Source: Pseudomonadota bacterium (lineage in GTDB: Bacteria; Pseudomonadota; Alphaproteobacteria; Dongiales; Dongiaceae). From it: a stretch of 64,000 bases of DNA. The stretch covers positions 1-64,000 of the forward strand of contig JACPDN010000012.1 of assembly GCA_016183985.1 (NCBI GenBank). The letters run 5' to 3'. Both the position numbers and the translations under genes were made by a program. This document shows positions 50,460 to 58,716 of the stretch, piece after piece; position 1 is the first letter of the stretch, and each line of letters starts with the position of its first letter. A model generated the notes under the pieces. It saw nothing but the letters and a program-made list of their open reading frames with translations, was not told where the DNA came from and did not search any database.

Positions 50460-51887
50460 ATGGGTATCCTGCGCAAAGAGAAGATGCGGACCGTCAACAG
50501 CTCGACCGCCGGCGACCGGCATTTCGAGGTGTTCAATCCCTACACCAATGACGTGATTGGCACCTGCCCGAAGGCGAGCCTCGACGACATCGCCGGCGCT
50601 TTCAAAACGGCGAAGAATTACAAAGCGACCCTGAGCCGCGCCGAGCGCAGCCAGATTCTGCGCAGGACCGCCGACATTCTGGTCAGCCGCCGCCAGGAGA
50701 TCGCCGAACTCATCACCGCGGAATCCGGCCTGTGCTTGAAGGATTCGACCTATGAAGTAGGCCGCGCCTATGACGTGTTTCACCTCGCTTCCAGCATCGT
50801 CCTGAAGGACGACGGCGAGATCTTCTCCTGCGATATCACGCCCCATGGCAAGAAGCGCCGCATCTATACCCAGCGCGATCCGCTGTTGAATGCGATCTCG
50901 GCCATCACGCCGTTCAACCACCCGCTCAATCAGGTGGCGCATAAGGTGGCACCGTCGATTGCCACGAACAACCGCATGGTGCTGAAGCCCAGCGAGAAGA
51001 CGCCTCTCACCGCCTTGGTGCTCGCCGATGTACTGTACGAAGCCGGCCTGCCCAAGGAAATGTTCCAGGTCGTGACCGGTGATCCGCGCGAGATTGCGGA
51101 TTCGCTGCTGACCGATCCCAATGTCGATCTCATCACCTTCACCGGCGGTGTTTCGGTCGGCAAGTATATCTCTTCCCATATGGGCTATCGCCGCGCCGTG
51201 CTGGAACTCGGCGGCAACGATCCGCTCATCGTCATGGAAGACGCCGATCTCGAAGAAGCGGCGACCCTGGCCGTGGCCGGCTCCTACAAGAATTCCGGCC
51301 AGCGCTGCACCGCGGTGAAGCGCATGATCGTGGTCGAAAGTGTCGCTGACAAATTCGTCGAACTGCTGCTCGAGAAGACCAAGAAAATCAAATACGGCGA
51401 CCCCATGGATCCAGAAACGGACATGGGCACCGTGATCGACGAGGCGTCCGCCAAATATTGCGAAGACAAGGTCAACGATGCCGTCGCCCATGGTGCCAAA
51501 TTGCTCTACGGCAATATCCGCAAGGGCGCGCTCTATTCGCCGACCGTCGTGGACCACGTGCCGTTCGATTGCGACCTGGTCCGCATCGAGACCTTCGGTC
51601 CCGTCTCGCCGGTCATCCGCGTCAAGAACATCGACGAGGCGATCCGCGTTTCAAATTCGACCGCCTATGGCCTGTCCTCGGGTGTCTGCACCAACCGGCT
51701 CGATTACGTGACGCGCTTCGTGAAGGAGCTCGAGGTCGGCACGGTGAATGTCCGCGAGGTGCCAGGCTATCGCATCGAGATGTCGCCCTTCGGCGGTATC
51801 AAGGATTCCGGCCTTGGCTACAAGGAAGGTGTCATCGAGGCGATGAAATGCTTCACAAATGTGAAGACTTATTCGCTGCCTTGGTGA
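50460..51887 (+). CDS. phnY: Phosphonoacetaldehyde dehydrogenase PhnY
   Basis: The 475-residue aldehyde dehydrogenase has ITPFNHPLNQV, LELGGNDPLIV (Glu249) and GQRCTAVKR with catalytic Cys283. Arg102, His154 and Arg282 fall where the characterised Sinorhizobium PhnY binds the phosphonate group, which separates it from ordinary aldehyde dehydrogenases. It oxidises phosphonoacetaldehyde to phosphonoacetate, the substrate of the neighbouring PhnA. It follows phnA by 12 nt and converges on the next LysR gene with a 4-nt gap. Confidence 0.94.
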   Translation: MGILRKEKMRTVNSSTAGDRHFEVFNPYTNDVIGTCPKASLDDIAGAFKTAKNYKATLSRAERSQILRRTADILVSRRQEIAELITAESGLCLKDSTYEVGRAYDVFHLASSIVLKDDGEIFSCDITPHGKKRRIYTQRDPLLNAISAITPFNHPLNQVAHKVAPSIATNNRMVLKPSEKTPLTALVLADVLYEAGLPKEMFQVVTGDPREIADSLLTDPNVDLITFTGGVSVGKYISSHMGYRRAVLELGGNDPLIVMEDADLEEAATLAVAGSYKNSGQRCTAVKRMIVVESVADKFVELLLEKTKKIKYGDPMDPETDMGTVIDEASAKYCEDKVNDAVAHGAKLLYGNIRKGALYSPTVVDHVPFDCDLVRIETFGPVSPVIRVKNIDEAIRVSNSTAYGLSSGVCTNRLDYVTRFVKELEVGTVNVREVPGYRIEMSPFGGIKDSGLGYKEGVIEAMKCFTNVKTYSLPW

Positions 51888-51891
51888 GCGG

Positions 51892-52770
51892 CTACTGCGC
51901 CAGGAGCCAGGTCTTGAACGCCAAGACCTTGCGCGCCTCTGCGTTGCGGCGCCGGTGAACCACCCAGTAGCCGGCGCCGGTTTTCAAGCGGCGAGGGAAG
52001 GGGGCGACGAGTTTCCCTTCCTTGAGTTCGCGCAAAATGAGCGGTGATCGGCCGAGTGCCACACCGCGCCCCTCGAGTGCCAGTTGGATGGACATCACCG
52101 ACTGATCGACAGCAATGCGACGCTTCATCCAATCGATCTCGACCTTCACCGCCCGCAGCCAATCCGACCAGCCTTGGGGATAGCCCGGCACGTCGATGAG
52201 ATCATGACGGCCGAGGTCTTTTACTTTCTTGAGGCCAGACCGGCCCTTGAGGAGTTCGGGATGACAGACCGGGAAGATACTTTCTTCGACCAGCAACGAC
52301 GAGTCGAGATCGGGCCAGTCGCCAGTGCCATACCGGATCTCGATATCGGCGGCCGACCGGTTGCTTTCGATCGGCTCAGCCGTGACCGATATCTGGACGG
52401 AGATGCCGGGATGACGACTGCGGAAATCATCAAGGCGCGCCATCAACCATTGGCTCCCGAAGGAGGTCGTCACCTTCACGTTGAGGAGCTGCTGGCGCCG
52501 GGCTGGCAGGGAATCGTCGATCGCTTCATGCAGCAGGTTGAGCGCGTTGCTGAGCTTGGGCGCCATCATGGCGCCGGTGGCCGTCAAGGTCAGCCGCCGG
52601 TTGGCGCGCCGGAACAATGGCCGCCCCAGATAGGCTTCCAGCGCCGCGATCTGCTGGCTGACGGCGGAGGCGCTGATGTTCAGCTCCGCGCCCGCCTTGG
52701 TCATGCTCAAGTGCCGCGCCGTCGCTTCGAAGGCGCGCAGCCAGGGAAAAGGCGGCGGGGCAGGGCGCAT
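51892..52770 (-). CDS. LysR-type regulator (GcvA-like), divergent from tmpA
   Basis: The 292-residue protein has a GcvA-type N-terminus (LRAFEATARHLSMTKAGAELNISASAVSQQIAALE) and an effector domain beginning VKVTTSFGSQWLMARLDDF. It points away from tmpA across a 104-nt gap packed with inverted repeats, so it likely controls tmpAB, perhaps in response to the phosphonate substrate. It is a different LysR subfamily from the one next to phnW. Confidence 0.87.
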   Translation of the reverse strand: MRPAPPPFPWLRAFEATARHLSMTKAGAELNISASAVSQQIAALEAYLGRPLFRRANRRLTLTATGAMMAPKLSNALNLLHEAIDDSLPARRQQLLNVKVTTSFGSQWLMARLDDFRSRHPGISVQISVTAEPIESNRSAADIEIRYGTGDWPDLDSSLLVEESIFPVCHPELLKGRSGLKKVKDLGRHDLIDVPGYPQGWSDWLRAVKVEIDWMKRRIAVDQSVMSIQLALEGRGVALGRSPLILRELKEGKLVAPFPRRLKTGAGYWVVHRRRNAEARKVLAFKTWLLAQ

Positions 52771-52780
52771 GATTTGATCT

Positions 52781-52837
52781 TTAAGTAGTACTTAACGATG
52801 AGCCAAGCTAGGCTCATTTGTCGTGAGGTTCAACCTC
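52781..52837. promoter_or_regulatory. Cluster of three inverted repeats in the LysR/tmpA gap
   Basis: TTAAGTA-G-TACTTAA (52781-52795), TGAGCC/GGCTCA around six bases (52799-52816) and GAGGTT-C-AACCTC (52825-52837) follow one another in 57 nt. They cover most of the gap between the LysR start (52770) and tmpA (52875). At least the first is a plausible operator; the third overlaps the region where a tmpA transcript would begin. Confidence 0.5.
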
Positions 52838-52874
52838 GTTCATGATGTCGGCATCCCACACATCCGAGGCAGCC

Positions 52875-54017
52875 ATGATCGCCAACTTCACCAGCACCGG
52901 TTACTCCATCGCCATCACCTGGGATGACGGAGTCACTGCTGTTTTCCCGGCCATTTGGCTGCGCGATAATTGTCTCTGCGCCAACTGCCGCCACCCCGGT
53001 AACGGCCAACGCGTTTACGAGATCACGGATCTGCCGGAGGACCTGCGGATTGCCGAGGCGGTTCGCCTTGGCGACGGCGGCATTCGCGTCACCTGGGCGC
53101 CGGAAGACCATGTCAGCACGTTCTCTGAAAGCTGGCTTGCCGAGCATAATCTCGCCGCGTCCGCCAGGAAGGCCCGCAAGCCGCGCCGTACATTGTGGAA
53201 CGGCAGCATCGGCAACGACATGCCCATCGGTGACTGGCGCCAGATGGTCGCGGATCCGGCAGCGGAGCTTGCCTTCCTAAACACCTATCACGCTCACGGT
53301 TTCGGCCTGATCAAGCATTCGCCGGCCCAGTCGGAGACGGTCTTGGCGATCGGCAATCGCCTGGGCTTTGTCCGTGTCACGAATTACGGCGCCTATTTCG
53401 ATGTGATGTCGGTGCCGAACCCGACCAACCTCGCCTACACGCCGATCGGCCTGGGGGTCCATTCGGACAATCCTTATCGCGATCCCACGCCGGGTGTGCA
53501 GCTCCTGCATTGCCTCGTTTCGGATGCGCCGGGTGGTGACACCTTGCTGGTCGACGGCTTCCGTGCCGCATCTCAACTGCGCGAAGAAGATCCGGGGGCG
53601 TTCGATCTGCTGACCCGCATTCCTGTGAATTTCAAGTTCCGCTCGGACGATGCCGAACTCGAAGCTCGACAGACCATGATTTCGGTCGATGGTGAGGGCG
53701 ATATAGTTGGCGTACATTTCAACAATCGCTCCCTCGATTGGCTGGACGCGCCGGCCGAAATTGTTGAGCCGTGGTTCGCGGCCTACCGCAAATACGCCGA
53801 GGTTCTGCATCGGCCCGAAGGCGAATTGATCTTCCATCTGGAACCTGGCGATTGCGTCGTCATGCAGAATGACCGAGCCCTCCACGGGCGGACCGCCTTC
53901 GATCCGTCACGCGGTCGTCGTCATTTGCAGGGATGTTACGTCGATAAAGATGGGCTGGAGAGCCGGGCGCGCGTGCTGCGCCGGAATCTGGCCGAAAAGA
54001 AGGGAGCAGCGGCATGA
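52875..54017 (+). CDS. tmpA: BBOX-like Fe(II)/2-oxoglutarate dioxygenase, probable 2-trimethylaminoethylphosphonate dioxygenase TmpA
   Basis: The 380-residue protein has the gamma-butyrobetaine-hydroxylase plan: an N-terminal DUF971 zinc domain (C33-x-C35-x2-C38, with a His near EDHVSTF) and a C-terminal TauD-type oxygenase with LGVHSDNPYRDPTPG (HxD facial triad), distal RALHGRTAFDP and RRHLQGCYVD (2-oxoglutarate Arg). Alone it would be called a butyrobetaine hydroxylase. Its ATGA overlap with an HD-domain oxygenase and the phosphonate genes beside it match TmpA, which hydroxylates trimethylaminoethylphosphonate at C1. The ATG at 52875 has GAGG 7 nt upstream; an ATG at 52842 is possible. Confidence 0.76.
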   Translation: MIANFTSTGYSIAITWDDGVTAVFPAIWLRDNCLCANCRHPGNGQRVYEITDLPEDLRIAEAVRLGDGGIRVTWAPEDHVSTFSESWLAEHNLAASARKARKPRRTLWNGSIGNDMPIGDWRQMVADPAAELAFLNTYHAHGFGLIKHSPAQSETVLAIGNRLGFVRVTNYGAYFDVMSVPNPTNLAYTPIGLGVHSDNPYRDPTPGVQLLHCLVSDAPGGDTLLVDGFRAASQLREEDPGAFDLLTRIPVNFKFRSDDAELEARQTMISVDGEGDIVGVHFNNRSLDWLDAPAEIVEPWFAAYRKYAEVLHRPEGELIFHLEPGDCVVMQNDRALHGRTAFDPSRGRRHLQGCYVDKDGLESRARVLRRNLAEKKGAAA

Positions 54018-54556
54018 ACACAATGCGCGCCATTCGCGCGGCATTCGATAAGCGCGGTCAGGACAGCTATGGTGAAGGCGTCAATCAGCTCGATCACGCG
54101 CTGCAATGTGGCTACTGCGCCGAACGAGACGGCGCTACGCCGGCACTGATCGTGGCGACGCTGCTGCACGACATCGGCCATCTGCTGCACGATTTTCCGG
54201 ACGATATCGCCGATCAAGGCGTCGATACACAGCATGAAAGCCTGGGCTCGGCCTGGCTTTCCCAGCATTTCGGCCCCGAGGTATCGGAGCCGGTGCGCCT
54301 GCATGTCCCGGCCAAGCGATATCTCGCGACGGTGGAGAAGGGCTATTACGACCTGCTGTCCGAAGCGTCGATCCTGTCCCTGAAACTTCAAGGCGGCCTG
54401 ATGTCGGATGCCGAGGTAAAGGCGTTCGAGAAGGAACCCTATTACCGGGACGGCATCCAACTGCGCCGTTGGGATGACGAAGGCAAGATTGCCGGTTGGG
54501 AGGTTCCCGACCTCAACCACTACCAGCGCTATATCGAAGATTGCCTTGGAGCCTGA
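54014..54556 (+). CDS. tmpB: HD-domain mixed-valent di-iron oxygenase, probable TmpB
   Basis: The 180-residue protein is usually labelled an HD phosphohydrolase, but its motifs fit the PhnZ/TmpB oxygenases: SYGEGVNQLDHALQ (Tyr19, Glu21, metal His28), TLLHDIGH (His52, Asp53), QHESLGSAWL (His74), RLHVPAKRYL (His97) and RRWDDEGK (Asp154/155). TmpB cleaves the C–P bond of the hydroxylated trimethylaminoethylphosphonate to glycine betaine and phosphate. Its ATG overlaps the tmpA stop. A PhnZ-like preference for aminoethylphosphonate cannot be excluded. Confidence 0.76.
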   Translation: MNTMRAIRAAFDKRGQDSYGEGVNQLDHALQCGYCAERDGATPALIVATLLHDIGHLLHDFPDDIADQGVDTQHESLGSAWLSQHFGPEVSEPVRLHVPAKRYLATVEKGYYDLLSEASILSLKLQGGLMSDAEVKAFEKEPYYRDGIQLRRWDDEGKIAGWEVPDLNHYQRYIEDCLGA

Positions 54557-54566
54557 GTGCCAACTT

Positions 54567-54640
54567 GTCATTCCCGCGAAAGCGGGCATCCGTGGCTCGG
54601 ATCGCTTGATGGATGGGGGCCCGCCTTCGCGGGGATGACA
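54567..54640. repeat. Dispersed palindromic repeat, copy 3
   Basis: The element opens GTCATTCCCGC and closes GCGGGGATGAC, an inverted repeat, with an inner stem TCCCGC/GCGGG around GAAA (54571-54585) and a second, GCCCGC/GCGGG near 54619-54635. It separates tmpB from the convergent zur gene and may terminate both. Its ends resemble copies 1 and 4. Confidence 0.78.
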
Positions 54641-54671
54641 ACCGGGGGGCAGGTCGCGGATTTCCCGCAGG

Positions 54672-55163
54672 TCAGGCGGCAGCCTTTCCGCAAGTCGGGC
54701 ACAGACCCTGCAACTCGATCGTGAGGCGGCTGACAGTGAAGCCAGCAGCCGCCGCGCTCTTTTTGACGGCGCTAGATATCCCGGAATCCTGAATCTCGAC
54801 CGCCGAGCCGCATTTGGTGCAGATCAGGAACTGGCTGACATGCCGGTTTTCCGGGTGGTCGCAGCCGATAAAAGCGTTGAGGCTTTCCAGCTTGTGGATC
54901 AAGCCCTGTTCCATCAGGAAGTCGAGGGCGCGGTAAACCGTGGGTGGCGCCGCTCCGCGATCGCCTTCCCGCAGGTGGTCCAGGATCGCGTAGGCACCCA
55001 CCGGCTGGTGGCTGTTCCAGATCAGTTCCAGCACCTTGCGGCGAAGTGGCGTGAGGCGCGCGCCGCGCTCCCCGCACAAGCTCTCGGCCCGGGAAAGGGC
55101 TTCGCTTTGGCAGTGGGCGTGGTCGTGCGGCACAGTGGCCTGGCTGGCGGATTTGTCCATCAT
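54672..55163 (-). CDS. zur: Zinc-uptake regulator Zur (Fur family)
   Basis: The 163-residue Fur-family protein has RLTPLRRKVLELIW, a DNA-binding PPTVYRALDFLMEQGLIHKLES typical of Zur, the metal-site region HPENRHVSQFLICTKCG and a closing CPTCG, so both CxxC pairs of the structural zinc are present. Zur represses zinc uptake when zinc is bound. No znuABC genes are adjacent. It is divergent from the siroheme/sulfite-reductase operon. Confidence 0.87.
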   Translation of the reverse strand: MMDKSASQATVPHDHAHCQSEALSRAESLCGERGARLTPLRRKVLELIWNSHQPVGAYAILDHLREGDRGAAPPTVYRALDFLMEQGLIHKLESLNAFIGCDHPENRHVSQFLICTKCGSAVEIQDSGISSAVKKSAAAAGFTVSRLTIELQGLCPTCGKAAA

Positions 55164-55244
55164 TTCAAGGTCCGTGGCATCGAGTCCGCAACATTATAGC
55201 GGCTCCCGGATGATCGGTCCTGGTGTTAAAATATCTCACGCTAG

Positions 55245-55304
55245 TGTGAATAATAATTTCACAGTGTAAAAATGCGTTGACGCTCCGTTGGGCCGGTATA
55301 TATC
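55245..55304 (+). promoter_or_regulatory. Probable promoter and operator of the siroheme/sulfite-reductase operon
   Basis: TTGACG (55277-55282) and TATATC (55299-55304), 16 nt apart, make a good vegetative promoter about 66 nt before the start at 55370. Just upstream is the inverted repeat TGTGAA-N7-TTCACA (55245-55263), and TGTGAAT recurs at 55354-55360. The palindrome placed against the -35 box suggests an activator or repressor site. The protein that binds it is not evident; zur is the nearest regulator gene. Confidence 0.5.
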
Positions 55305-55369
55305 CAGAACTTAACGGCGCAGGAGCAGTCCTGCAGAAATCCCACTTCACTTGTGTGAATAGGTCTAGA

Positions 55370-56203
55370 ATGCGTTCGTTCCCGTTGTTCATGCGTTTGG
55401 AAAATCGACCGGTGCTGCTGGTCGGTGACGGCGACATGGCCGCGGCGAAGGGGCGCCTGCTTGAAGCGGCGGGTGCGCAGATCCTTCAGCGATCGGCCGG
55501 TGAGTTCAAATCAAGCGATGTCGTCGGCATGACACTGGTATTCAGCGCGACTGGCGATGACCTCCGTGACACCGAAGTATCCGAGGCCGCGCGCGGTGCC
55601 AATGTGCCGGTCAATGTTGTTGATCGGCCGGCGCTGTCGGACTTCATCATGCCGGCCATCGTCGATCGCGACGAAATCGTGGTGGCCATCTCCACGAATG
55701 GCGGTTCGCCCGTTCTTGCGCAGCGTGTTCGCGCGGCGGTCGAAGCGGCGCTGCCACATGGCATCGAACGCCTGGTCAGCTTTGCACGCCGCTTCCGCAG
55801 CGCCGTCCACGCCCGGATTGATGACCATGACCGCCGCCGCCATTTCTGGGCTGGCTTCTTCGACGGTCCGATCGCCACGTCGCTGCTCGCCGGACGCGAG
55901 CGCGAGGCGGCGCGTGAAGTCATCCGGGCGATCAATGGCGATCTCGCGTCCGACCATGGTTCGGTCGTCGAGCTGTTGATCGATGCAGAGGATGCTGACC
56001 TGCTCACGTTGCGCGATCTCCGCGCGCTGCAGCAGGCCGATGTCGTCCTGTTCGATGCGGGCATTGCCCCTGAAATCATCGACCTCGCCCGTCGCGACGC
56101 TCAGCGCGTCGTTTGGCAGGGTCAGAAAATCGCCGCCGGCCAGCGTGTCGTGCGCCTGAAGGCGCGGGCGCGGGCAGGCCGCGGCCAATTCAAGGTGATG
56201 TGA
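55370..56203 (+). CDS. cysG: Siroheme synthase N-terminal type (precorrin-2 dehydrogenase/ferrochelatase) with a vestigial methyltransferase tail
   Basis: The 277-residue protein has the CysG N-terminal NAD-binding domain (PLFMRLENRPVLLVGDGDMAAAKGRLLEAAGA), the dimerisation part with AISTNGGSPVLAQRVR and a helical domain to about residue 215. The tail (about 225-277) matches the start of the uroporphyrinogen methyltransferase domain (LLTLRDLRALQQADVVLFD, then APEIIDLARRDAQRV) but stops after about 50 residues, so the methyltransferase is not functional. It should oxidise precorrin-2 and insert iron to make siroheme for CysI; the methyltransferase step must come from another gene. It overlaps the next gene as TGATG. 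Confidence 0.85.
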   Translation: MRSFPLFMRLENRPVLLVGDGDMAAAKGRLLEAAGAQILQRSAGEFKSSDVVGMTLVFSATGDDLRDTEVSEAARGANVPVNVVDRPALSDFIMPAIVDRDEIVVAISTNGGSPVLAQRVRAAVEAALPHGIERLVSFARRFRSAVHARIDDHDRRRHFWAGFFDGPIATSLLAGREREAAREVIRAINGDLASDHGSVVELLIDAEDADLLTLRDLRALQQADVVLFDAGIAPEIIDLARRDAQRVVWQGQKIAAGQRVVRLKARARAGRGQFKVM

Positions 56204-56520
56204 TGAATCAGATGGTAACGGCGCAATGGCTGCTGGGTGGTGAGTCCATCTATTGGACATCCGCCGGCAAGTGGTCGGAATCCTTTGCCGATGGCGCGTT
56301 GTTTGCCGATCAGGCTGGCGCCGATGCAGCCCTCGCGGCGTCCCAGGAGTTTGTGAAACAGCGGGTTGTCGTCGGCCCTTACCTCATTGAGGTCGAGGTG
56401 GATTCCGAAGGGCCGAAACCGACATCGGCGCGCGAGCGCATCCGCGCGGCGCATAACGCGACGTTCGATATCGATCATGGGTCGTGGACGGCCCGCATTT
56501 CCGACAGCATTTCCGACTGA
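56203..56520 (+). CDS. DUF2849 protein of sulfite-reductase operons
   Basis: The 105-residue protein has the DUF2849 pattern VTAQWLLGGESIYWTSAGKWSESFADGALF at its start, VGPYLIEVEVD in the middle and RERIRAAHNATFD. In alphaproteobacteria this small protein lies between the siroheme synthase and cysI genes; its biochemical role is unknown. Its ATG overlaps the preceding stop and it ends 7 nt before cysI. Confidence 0.86.
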   Translation: MNQMVTAQWLLGGESIYWTSAGKWSESFADGALFADQAGADAALAASQEFVKQRVVVGPYLIEVEVDSEGPKPTSARERIRAAHNATFDIDHGSWTARISDSISD

Positions 56521-56527
56521 GGCAGCG

Positions 56528-58210
56528 ATGTATCGCTACGACCAATTCGACGCCACCTTCGTTCGCGAACGCACCGAGCAGTTCCGCGGTCAGGTGGTGC
56601 GCCGTCTCGCCGGCGAGTTGACGGAAGAAGAATTTCGTCCTCTGCGCCTCAAGAACGGGCTCTATCTGCAGCTCCATGCCTACATGCTGCGCGTCGCCAT
56701 TCCCTATGGTGAACTCAACTCGAAGCAGATGCGCAAGCTGGCCTTCATTGCGCGTCGCTACGACAAGGGTTATGGCCATTTCACCACGCGTCAGAACATC
56801 CAGTACAACTGGCCGCGCCTCGACGACGTGCCCGACATCCTCAAGCACCTTGCCGACGTCGAGATGCATGCTATCCAGACCAGCGGCAATTGCATCCGCA
56901 ACGTGACCGCCGATCATCTGGCCGGCGTCGCCGCCGACGAGGTCGAGGATCCGCGTGTCTGGGGAGAGATCATCCGACAGTGGTCGACGCTGCACCCGGA
57001 GTTCAGTTATCTGCCGCGCAAGTTCAAGATCGCACTCATCGCCACCGATCAGGATAGGGCAGCGCTGCGCACGCATGACATCGGGCTGAAGATTGTCCGG
57101 AATGAAGCGGGCGAGGTTGGATTTGCCTTCTATACCGGCGGTGGCCAAGGGCGCACGCCGATCATCGGCCCGCTGGTGAAGGCTTTCGTGAAGAAGGAAG
57201 ACCTGCTTTCTTATCTCGACGCCACCTTGCGCGTCTACAACATGCACGGCCGCCGCGACAACATCTACAAGGCGCGCATCAAGATCCTCGTGCAGGCCTT
57301 GGGGCCGGAGGAATTCGGTCGCCAGGTTGAAGAGGAATGGCTGCGTATCAAAGACAGCGTCCTGAAGTTGCCGGATGCCGAAGTCGCGCGCATCCGCGCC
57401 TATTTCGCCGATCCGGATTACGAAAAACTCCCGGCCTTCTGGCCCGAATTCGAAGCGCAGAAGAAGAATGACGCCGAATTCGGCCGTTGGGTTCGTGCCA
57501 ACACCGATCCGCACAAGATCGATGGCTACGCCGCCGTTACCATTTCGCTGAAGCCCGTTGGCATGGCGCCGGGCGACATCACTGCAGATCAGATGGATGT
57601 GGTGGCGGACCTTGCCGATGAATACAGCTTCGGCGAAGTGCGTGCGACGCACCGCCAGAACCTGCTATTGCCGCATGTGCGCAAGCAGGATCTCTATCAT
57701 CTGTGGCAGCGCCTGAAGGCCGTGAAACTGGCCGAGCCCAATATCGGCCTCATCAGCGATATCATCGCCTGCCCGGGGCTCGATTACTGCAACCTCGCCA
57801 ATGCGCGCTCGATCCCGGTGGCACAGCGCATTTCGCGTCGCTTCAGCGATCCGAAGCGCTTGGCGGAGATCGGTGAGCTGCGCCTCAACATTTCAGGCTG
57901 CATCAACGCCTGCGGCCATCATCACGTCGGTCATATCGGCATCCTGGGTGTCGATAAAAAGGGCGATGAATTCTATCAGGTCACTTTGGGCGGCTCGTCG
58001 GCCGAAGATATCTCGATCGGCAAGATCCTGGGTCCGGCGTTTTCCTATGACGACATTACTGATGCGATCGAAACCGTGATCGATACCTATATCGGTCTGC
58101 GTAACGACGCATCGGAGCGTTTCATCGATACGTATCGCCGTGTCGGCATCGAACCCTTCAAGGAGAAGGTCTATGGTAGTCTTAAAGAACGGCGTTCCGC
58201 AGCCGAATGA
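56528..58210 (+). CDS. cysI: Nitrite/sulfite reductase, siroheme-[4Fe-4S] hemoprotein
   Basis: The 560-residue protein has two ferredoxin-like half-domains (RLKNGLYLQLHAYMLRVAIP early) and the siroheme-cluster ligands Cys415-x5-Cys421 (ACPGLDYC) and Cys458-x3-Cys462 (SGCINACGHHHVGHIG). An operon with siroheme synthase, DUF2849 and DUF934 points to assimilatory sulfite reduction. The ATG at 56528 is 7 nt after the DUF2849 stop; earlier in-frame starts lie inside that gene. The electron donor is not encoded here. Confidence 0.92.
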   Translation: MYRYDQFDATFVRERTEQFRGQVVRRLAGELTEEEFRPLRLKNGLYLQLHAYMLRVAIPYGELNSKQMRKLAFIARRYDKGYGHFTTRQNIQYNWPRLDDVPDILKHLADVEMHAIQTSGNCIRNVTADHLAGVAADEVEDPRVWGEIIRQWSTLHPEFSYLPRKFKIALIATDQDRAALRTHDIGLKIVRNEAGEVGFAFYTGGGQGRTPIIGPLVKAFVKKEDLLSYLDATLRVYNMHGRRDNIYKARIKILVQALGPEEFGRQVEEEWLRIKDSVLKLPDAEVARIRAYFADPDYEKLPAFWPEFEAQKKNDAEFGRWVRANTDPHKIDGYAAVTISLKPVGMAPGDITADQMDVVADLADEYSFGEVRATHRQNLLLPHVRKQDLYHLWQRLKAVKLAEPNIGLISDIIACPGLDYCNLANARSIPVAQRISRRFSDPKRLAEIGELRLNISGCINACGHHHVGHIGILGVDKKGDEFYQVTLGGSSAEDISIGKILGPAFSYDDITDAIETVIDTYIGLRNDASERFIDTYRRVGIEPFKEKVYGSLKERRSAAE

Positions 58211-58682
58211 ATGGGTGCGGGTGGCGGATGACGCCACGCTGCCCGAGGGTGCCAAGGTCATCGTCTCGCTGGAGCGCTGGCAGGCGGAGCGCGAGACGTT
58301 GCGCCAGCGCAACGCCGCAGTCGGTGTCTCGCTGAAGAGCGACCAGTCGCCGCTGCTGGTCAAGGATGACCTCGATCACCTGTCGTTGGTGGCTTTGGAG
58401 TTCCCAAAATTCACCGATGGCCGTGCCTTCTCCTACGCGCGCGTGCTGCGCGATCGCCTCGGCTATCGCGGTGAAATTCGTGCCTTCGGCCAGGTGCTGC
58501 GCGATCAGTACCTGTTCATGCTTCGCTGCGGCATCGACACGATCGAGCCGCCAGCTGAGAAGCGGGTGGAAGGCTATGCAGAGGCATTGAAGGAATTTTC
58601 GGTCTTCTATCAGCCGACCAACGACCATCGCGAGACCGCCTTGAGGTTGCGCCACGGTCTGGCGGAATCGGTTGCCGCCTGA
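58173..58682 (+). CDS. DUF934 protein of sulfite-reductase operons
   Basis: The 169-residue protein shows the DUF934 core FPKFTDGRAFSYARVLRDRLGYRGEIRAFGQVLRDQ, followed by FMLRCGIDTIE. Members accompany cysI in proteobacteria and are thought to help sulfate assimilation, but their activity is not defined. The start at 58173 overlaps cysI by 38 nt and has AAGGAG upstream. cysH, often in this place, is absent from the operon. A terminator follows. Confidence 0.88.
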   Translation: MVVLKNGVPQPNEWVRVADDATLPEGAKVIVSLERWQAERETLRQRNAAVGVSLKSDQSPLLVKDDLDHLSLVALEFPKFTDGRAFSYARVLRDRLGYRGEIRAFGQVLRDQYLFMLRCGIDTIEPPAEKRVEGYAEALKEFSVFYQPTNDHRETALRLRHGLAESVAA

Positions 58683-58716
58683 GCATCGATACGGATACTG
58701 AGTTTCGATCCAGACA

